Shown one piece after another: positions 59,033 to 64,000 of a stretch of 64,000 nt of DNA. This stretch comes from Altererythrobacter ishigakiensis (GTDB taxonomy: Bacteria > Pseudomonadota > Alphaproteobacteria > Sphingomonadales > Sphingomonadaceae): NCBI RefSeq assembly GCF_001663155.1, contig NZ_CP015963.1, positions 2,008,001 through 2,072,000 on the forward strand. Direction: 5' to 3'. The first letter of the stretch is position 1. Each line of letters opens with the position of its first letter. The translations under genes and the position numbers were made by a program. Below the pieces are notes generated by a model that searched no databases, had not been told where the DNA came from, and worked only from the letters and a program-made list of their open reading frames with translations.

Positions 59033-61465
59033 TCAGTTTTCGCTGCGATTGAAGGCGTTTTTGGTCTTCAAGCTCGGTTTTTCCACCCACGGTTCGTCCG
59101 GCCAACGATGTTTTGGATAGCGTCCTTTCATGTCCTTCTTCACTTCAAACCAACTGCCGCGCCAGAAACCAGGCAGATCGCGGGTTGACTGGATCGGTCG
59201 GCCAGCAGGGCTGGTCAGCTTGATCAACAAGGGCGTGTTACCGATCATCGGATGACTATCGAGACCAAACAGCGCTTGCACGCGAACCTCGGTACTAGGA
59301 GCATCATCGCCCGCATAATCTATCGCATGATGCGTTCCAGCAGGCGATGAAAACTCGCGCGGCGCAAGCTTGTCCAGTCGCTGGCGAGCCTCCCAATCGA
59401 GCAGATTCAGAATTGCGTCAGTGAGCTTCCCGCGCGGCAGATCAAGATCGCGCCGCCCATCGAGAAGAGGCCTCAACCACAACTCAGCGCTATCACGCAA
59501 GGATTTGAGGCTCAGCGCTTCGATTTGCGCGAACTTTCCGCGTGCAAGGAGGTTAGCAGGGACAAGGTTTTCCAGCCTTTCTAACCCTTTTTCCACGAGC
59601 TTATCCACAACCGCTTCCGGATCGGGATCATGATCGGGGCCGCTGGCTAGGATGATCGAACCCAATCGTTTTTCCAGCCGCGTCTCGACACGTTTTTCCA
59701 CAATATTCCAGTTGATTACCGAACGCTTCTCTATCAGATTCTGAAGATGTTCCTCGACCTCTTGCGCACTCAATTCCGCTGCTGCAGTGATCCGCGCGCC
59801 CTTCGCCCGGCCTTGCGCATCGCCAATGAGTATCCACTCCGCTCGCGCCAGCGGAGAAGCCGGATCAAGTTGAAATCCCCTTCCCCCAGCAGACAACCAT
59901 TGCTCGCCTGACTTATCGCGCTGTTTCGCAACAAAGTCTGGCCGCGCGAGTGCCAGAAACAATGCCGGATTATGTTGATCCGATTCCGCGCTCGAAACCA
60001 ATCTTTCCGCTGCCTTGGCCCAGTTTTGTGCCAACTTGCGCGAGGCTTCCGCGCGCTTGCCCCGATCGCTATTCCAGCGATCAAGTCGCTGCAGTAAATC
60101 TTCACCACGGCCACCCAAACCACGTTCCTGCAACAGCAGCACGAACTTCGCAGCGTCCAAAGCTTGAGATGCCTCTGCGCCAAACAGCACGGCTGCCGCA
60201 CCAACCGGATCAAGCGGCAAGGATGCAATCTTTTCGCCGCGCGGTGTAATCCTGCCATCTTCGTCCAATGCGCCCATTTTCACTAGCGAGCCGCGCGCTG
60301 TCGCAACCGCTGCATCGGGAGGTGGATCAAGCCACGGCAATTCCGCTGGTTCGGTAGCGCCCCATTTTGCAAGCTTCAGGACCAAAGGTGCCAGATCAGC
60401 GGTTTCAATCTCTGGCGGCGCGAACTCAGGACGGCCTGCGTGCCCATACTCTTCCCATAGACGATAGGCGACGCCCGGCCCTTGGCGCGCTGCCCGCCCT
60501 GCCCTTTGTGCCGCTGCCGCCTGACTTGCCCGCTCAGTCACGAGATGCGTCGTTCCGGCTGTCTTGTCGAACACGGCACTGCGCGCCAACCCACTGTCGA
60601 CAACGACCGATACACCGTCGAGGGTCAGCGATGTCTCGGCAATGGCGGTCGCGAGGACGATGCGCCTGCGCCCCTCTGCGTTACGCCGGATCGCCGCGCG
60701 TTGCTCCGCTGGCTGCACCTGCCCGTGCAGCGGTAGAATCGGCGCATCCGGCAATCGCGATTCCAGCCGCTCGCGCACACGCTCAATCTCACCCACACCG
60801 GGTAAGAATGCGAGGATATCGCCTTCTTCGTCGCGCCAAGCCTGCAGCACTGCATCTGACATGGCGTCCTCAATTCGGGCATCAGGACGCGATCCCAGCC
60901 ATTCAATACGCAGAGGATGCGCCCGCCCCTCGCTCTCAATAACGGTCGCCTTATCACCAAGAAGCCGCGCGAACCGCGCACCGTCAATCGTCGCGCTCAT
61001 TACCAGAACACGTAGGTCTTCTCTCAGCACAGCTCGGCTTTCAAGCGCGAGCGCCAAACCCAAATCGCTGTCGAGATGTCGCTCATGCGCCTCATCAAAC
61101 AGCACAGCTGACACACCGCTCAGATCCGGATCTTCTACGATGCGGTTTACGAAGATTGCCTCTGTTACGACCAATATTCGCGTCTTCGCCGATGACTGGC
61201 TGTCCAAGCGAGTCAGGTAGCCGACTGTTTCACCGGGCTTCTCACCCAACAACTCAGCCATGCGCTCCGCCGCGGCGCGTGCCGCCACTCTGCGCGGAGA
61301 CGTGAGGATGATCTGTCCGCTGCACCAGTCTTCATCAAGCAAGACTGGTGCAACAGCGGTTGTCTTGCCCGCTCCTGGTGGAGCTACAAGCACAGCCGCA
61401 CCGATATCCGCCAAGGCAGTGCTCAAGTCGCCAAGTTTCTCGTTTATGGGCAGTTCGAGCGGCAT
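59033..61465 (-). CDS. hrpB: ATP-dependent helicase HrpB
   Basis: An 810-residue DExH helicase of the HrpB family: PPGAGKTTAVAP (motif I), LFDEAHERHLDSDLGLAL (motif II), MSATIDG (motif III), TAIAETSLTLDGV (motif V) and AAQRAGRAARQGPG (motif VI), followed by the HrpB-specific C-terminal domain (residues about 480-800). Its cellular RNA target is not known; it is dispensable in E. coli. Confidence 0.95.
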   Translation of the reverse strand: MPLELPINEKLGDLSTALADIGAAVLVAPPGAGKTTAVAPVLLDEDWCSGQIILTSPRRVAARAAAERMAELLGEKPGETVGYLTRLDSQSSAKTRILVVTEAIFVNRIVEDPDLSGVSAVLFDEAHERHLDSDLGLALALESRAVLREDLRVLVMSATIDGARFARLLGDKATVIESEGRAHPLRIEWLGSRPDARIEDAMSDAVLQAWRDEEGDILAFLPGVGEIERVRERLESRLPDAPILPLHGQVQPAEQRAAIRRNAEGRRRIVLATAIAETSLTLDGVSVVVDSGLARSAVFDKTAGTTHLVTERASQAAAAQRAGRAARQGPGVAYRLWEEYGHAGRPEFAPPEIETADLAPLVLKLAKWGATEPAELPWLDPPPDAAVATARGSLVKMGALDEDGRITPRGEKIASLPLDPVGAAAVLFGAEASQALDAAKFVLLLQERGLGGRGEDLLQRLDRWNSDRGKRAEASRKLAQNWAKAAERLVSSAESDQHNPALFLALARPDFVAKQRDKSGEQWLSAGGRGFQLDPASPLARAEWILIGDAQGRAKGARITAAAELSAQEVEEHLQNLIEKRSVINWNIVEKRVETRLEKRLGSIILASGPDHDPDPEAVVDKLVEKGLERLENLVPANLLARGKFAQIEALSLKSLRDSAELWLRPLLDGRRDLDLPRGKLTDAILNLLDWEARQRLDKLAPREFSSPAGTHHAIDYAGDDAPSTEVRVQALFGLDSHPMIGNTPLLIKLTSPAGRPIQSTRDLPGFWRGSWFEVKKDMKGRYPKHRWPDEPWVEKPSLKTKNAFNRSEN

Positions 61466-61622
61466 GCCTTGCCCCTGCCATATTCAGCCGCGCTGGCACA
61501 GAGCGAAATTTGCTGTTAGTACACAGTCACTTTCGCAAATTTGACGCGAGAGCCCGCGCAGCTCCGACCGTTCAATCGAAGCTGTAAACTGTGAGGGGTC
61601 GCAGTTTGAAGGGGACTATTTT

Positions 61623-62417
61623 ATGAGAAAGTTAATGGCCGCCGCAGCAGCGGCATCTTTGGTATTCAGCGTCGCAGCCTGTGGCGAAATGGAAGATGCT
61701 CCGGCTGAGGCAGAGCTGTCTGGCACATGGAAAGCAAACGTCGACTCTGCCGAGTTCGAGAATAGCGTTAATAGCTACACGTTGGCCGACGGCACTTACA
61801 CATGCAATCATTGCATACCGCCCTTCTCGGTGGCTGCAGATGGTGAGTGGCAATCGGTCGACCGTCCTGGCGTCGATAGTCTCAAGCTAACCATTGTGGA
61901 CGACAACACATTGGAATCGTCTAGCCGCAAGGGTGAGGAAGTTCTCGGAGAATCGGTCTGGAATGTCAGCGAAGACGGCCAATCGATGACCGTTAGCTGG
62001 ACGAATTTCAGGGGCGACGAGACGACCAATGGCTCTACCACTTACGCGCGCGCTTCGGCAGGACCGGACGGTGCGCATGCAGTTTCAGGCGAGTGGACCG
62101 TTGCTGAACTCGGCGAAATGAGTGACGCAGCTCTGACATGGACCTACACAATTGAAGGCGACACGATTACCAGCACCGGCAACAGTGGCGGTTACACCGC
62201 GACTTTGGGTGGTGATCCGGTCACTCCTGAAGATGATGACACAGGTGGAGTTCTGGCCGTCGAGAAGACTGGCGAGAACAGCTATCGCGAGACCTACTCA
62301 CGTGATGGTGAAGTGATCAATATTCTGGATCTGACGGTAGACGGTGACACACTGTCAGGGGTGTCTACTGACCCCCGTGATGGAAGCACTGTCAAATGGA
62401 CAGCAACTCGCCAATAG
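61623..62417 (+). CDS. Predicted lipoprotein with CxxC, unknown
   Basis: A 264-residue lipoprotein: lipobox VAAC (Cys20), then an acidic all-beta protein (lipocalin- or YceI-like strands, e.g. LSGTWKANVDSAEFENSVN, WTYTIEGDTITSTGNSG). A Cys-x2-Cys pair (CNHC, residues 61-64) lies in a loop, so a redox or metal role is possible. AAGGGG precedes the ATG and a terminator follows. No family recognised. Confidence 0.75.
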   Translation: MRKLMAAAAAASLVFSVAACGEMEDAPAEAELSGTWKANVDSAEFENSVNSYTLADGTYTCNHCIPPFSVAADGEWQSVDRPGVDSLKLTIVDDNTLESSSRKGEEVLGESVWNVSEDGQSMTVSWTNFRGDETTNGSTTYARASAGPDGAHAVSGEWTVAELGEMSDAALTWTYTIEGDTITSTGNSGGYTATLGGDPVTPEDDDTGGVLAVEKTGENSYRETYSRDGEVINILDLTVDGDTLSGVSTDPRDGSTVKWTATRQ

Positions 62418-62439
62418 AATCAAAACTCGATTAAGGACG

Positions 62440-62468
62440 TCCCGGCCTTGCCTAGCGCAAGGTCGGGA
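62440..62468 (+). terminator. Rho-independent terminator after the lipoprotein gene
   Basis: TCCCGGCCTTGC pairs with GCAAGGTCGGGA (12 bp, one G-T) around CTAGC, followed by TTTTCTTTTTC. Strong on the plus strand; it stands before the convergent polyprenyl synthase gene. Confidence 0.92.
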
Positions 62469-62491
62469 TTTTCTTTTTCAGCCTGTTTTGG

Positions 62492-63502
62492 CTAGTAACC
62501 GCGGGCGACTGCGAACATCGCCGCCTCTGCCATTGCAGCGCGAGCCTTGCTATCAGGAAAGATTGAAATTGCATCGATTGCCCGCTGGGCAAAATGTCGC
62601 GCACGTTCACGCGTGTCTTCAACCGCATTGTGCCGCGCCATCAATTCTTGCGCATGCGCCAGATCGGAATCACTTGACCGATGCCCCATGATCGCGGCTT
62701 TCCAGAATTTGCGTTCATCCTCGCTACCGCGAGCATAAGCCAGAATGACCGGCAAAGTCATTTTGCCTTCGCGAAAATCATCGCCCTTGTCCTTACCCAT
62801 CTGGGCCGCATCGGAATCATAATCGATTGCGTCGTCGACAAGTTGAAAGGCTACACCGAGATTGCGCCCGTAATCTTCCAGCGCACGTTCCTGCTCTTCG
62901 CCGCATTCCGCAACGACAGCGCTGATCTGACTTGCCGCAGCGAAAAGCGCCGCAGTTTTTGCGCCGATAATGTGCAGGTAACGTTCCTCGCTGGTTTCGA
63001 TCTGACGCTGAGCGGTCAGTTGTGAAACTTCGCCCTCAGCAATCACAGCACTTGCATGACTAAGGATTTTCAGAACTTTGAGCGATCCATCTTCAGTCAT
63101 CAATTCGAATGCACGGCTGAACAGGAAATCGCCAACCAGGACAGTGGCGGGGTTGCCGAAGATAATATTTGCCGCTGCCTTGCCGCGCCTCAGTTCGCTG
63201 CCGTCAACGACATCATCGTGAAGCAGCGTCGCCGTGTGAATGAATTCAACCGCTGCGGCGAGCTTGTAATGACGCGTCCCCTCATAACCAACCAGCGCTG
63301 TGCCAGCGAGCGTCAGCATTGGACGCAAGCGTTTACCGCCGCCAGAGATCAAGTGGCCTGCGAGACGCGGTATGAGCGGTATTTCACTTTGCATTCGGTC
63401 AAGAATGACCTGATTGACCGCATTCATTCCATTCGCAGTGAGCGACAACATAGGCTCAAGCGAAGGCTTCTTCTGCGGGAAACGGACTACCTCTGCGCTC
63501 AT
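62492..63502 (-). CDS. Polyprenyl diphosphate synthase (octaprenyl/decaprenyl type)
   Basis: A 336-residue trans-prenyltransferase making the ubiquinone side chain. First aspartate motif LLHDDVVDGSELRRG and second QLVDDAIDYDSD are intact; GGGKRLRPML and KAAANIIFGN are family landmarks. Starts at ATG 63502 (MSAEVVRF; ATG 63514 also possible). The longer frame to 63742 would overlap the divergent chorismate mutase. In this group the product is usually Q-10, but chain length is not read from sequence here. Confidence 0.93.
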   Translation of the reverse strand: MSAEVVRFPQKKPSLEPMLSLTANGMNAVNQVILDRMQSEIPLIPRLAGHLISGGGKRLRPMLTLAGTALVGYEGTRHYKLAAAVEFIHTATLLHDDVVDGSELRRGKAAANIIFGNPATVLVGDFLFSRAFELMTEDGSLKVLKILSHASAVIAEGEVSQLTAQRQIETSEERYLHIIGAKTAALFAAASQISAVVAECGEEQERALEDYGRNLGVAFQLVDDAIDYDSDAAQMGKDKGDDFREGKMTLPVILAYARGSEDERKFWKAAIMGHRSSDSDLAHAQELMARHNAVEDTRERARHFAQRAIDAISIFPDSKARAAMAEAAMFAVARGY

Positions 63503-63567
63503 GCTTGGCCACATGGCGTTCGTAAGGCCGCTTGGCAAGCGCTCAATTACTGCTAGCTTTGCAACTG

Positions 63568-63876
63568 ATGTCCGACAAAACGCAAACAAATCCCGCCGCC
63601 GATCAGGTTCTGGCCAGCTATCGCAAGAGCATCGACAATATCGATGCTGCGCTGATCCATATGCTTGCAGAGCGATTTCGCATAACTCAGGCTGTGGGTG
63701 AGTACAAAGCGAAGGTGACCTTACCGCCCGCCGACCCCGCACGTGAAGAACGCCAGATAGCCAGGCTGCGCAAGCTTTCAGAAGAGGCTGACTTGGATCC
63801 GGAGTTTAGCGAGAAATTCTTGCGCTTCATCATCGATGAAGTGATCCGCCATCACGAAAAAGCTCGTAAACGTTAA
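63568..63876 (+). CDS. Chorismate mutase (AroQ type)
   Basis: A 102-residue all-helical chorismate mutase: LASYRKSIDNIDAALIHMLAERFRITQAVGEYKAK (helix 1, with the active-site Arg and Lys), ARLRKLSEEADLDPEFSEKFLRFIIDEVIRHHE. It converts chorismate to prephenate for Phe/Tyr. Starts at ATG 63568, 65 bp from the divergent polyprenyl synthase ATG, so the two share a short promoter region. The longer frame from 63532 is unlikely. Confidence 0.93.
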   Translation: MSDKTQTNPAADQVLASYRKSIDNIDAALIHMLAERFRITQAVGEYKAKVTLPPADPAREERQIARLRKLSEEADLDPEFSEKFLRFIIDEVIRHHEKARKR

Positions 63877-64000
63877 TCTTCTCGGGTTGTCCTTACGAAG
63901 TTTCGCGTAGCTCTATGATCATCGCATTTTGACCATATAAAACTATAAATACTGCATGTCCTCCTGGCAGTCTTTCTCTTCGGCCCCAAGGGTCCCACGT

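Noticed and set aside
63877..64000. AT-rich right edge of the window
   Set aside because: After the chorismate mutase stop nothing gene-like can be read before the edge; any feature starting there is incomplete.

Overview
The window is a stretch of chromosome from an alphaproteobacterium of the Sphingomonadales, most likely Erythrobacteraceae (Erythrobacter or Altererythrobacter type). This rests on gene order and protein character: acpP-fabF-mltG, ccmCDEFGH, the rpsB-tsf-pyrH-frr-uppS-cdsA-dxr-rseP-bamA-skp-fabZ backbone, a stand-alone NDUFS4-like complex I protein, a short archaeal-type Psd, and bamA-skp-fabZ without the lipid A genes. No mobile element, prophage, CRISPR array or rRNA gene was seen. 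The exact species cannot be told from the sequence by eye.

Layout. 1-2.1 kb: the 5' part of a CHASE2 sensor gene running off the left edge, an AT-richer island with a secreted 12-residue-repeat protein, and tRNA-Met. 2.1-8.3 kb (minus): 2H phosphoesterase, mltG, fabF, acpP, a secreted Cys-rich TPR protein and aspS. 8.4-15 kb: rnd-oxyR, a small membrane protein, pgsA, an LplT-like MFS transporter and an orphan acetolactate-synthase-like TPP enzyme. 15-22 kb: an EVE-domain protein, a GGDEF-EAL protein, the tight run dapF-mtaB-ftsY-ispZ, and a PuuD-like membrane domain. 22-30.3 kb (minus): kup, cytochrome c maturation genes ccmI-H-G-F-E-D-C, a Leu/Phe-type dehydrogenase and tRNA-His.

30.5-43 kb: a 2-oxoglutarate oxygenase and a DksA/TraR protein, then the large minus-strand envelope/translation block rpmE, fabZ, skp, bamA, rseP, dxr, cdsA, uppS, frr, pyrH, tsf, rpsB (listed 3' to 5' of the transcripts). 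It links ribosome synthesis, isoprenoid precursors (dxr), the undecaprenyl carrier (uppS), phospholipid synthesis (cdsA) and outer-membrane assembly (bamA, skp). 43-46.2 kb: pssA-psd and a FabH-like synthase complete the phosphatidylethanolamine branch begun by cdsA; pgsA at 11 kb is the phosphatidylglycerol branch.

46.3-49 kb: a plus-strand sulfur module of persulfide-dioxygenase-like MBL protein, two half-size YeeE/YedE channels and a TauE/SafE exporter, then tRNA-Tyr. 49-64 kb: rlmB, a lipoprotein, hup, lon, a glycine-zipper stress-type protein, a class II aldolase, ybaB-dnaX, a DUF4188 protein, SRP RNA, the NDUFS4-like protein, hrpB, a second lipoprotein, a polyprenyl diphosphate synthase (quinone side chain) and chorismate mutase.

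Most of the window is housekeeping. The least explained items are the 12-residue-repeat protein at 1.2 kb, an EF-hand-like loop in the Skp homologue, the sulfur module, and several small secreted or membrane proteins.
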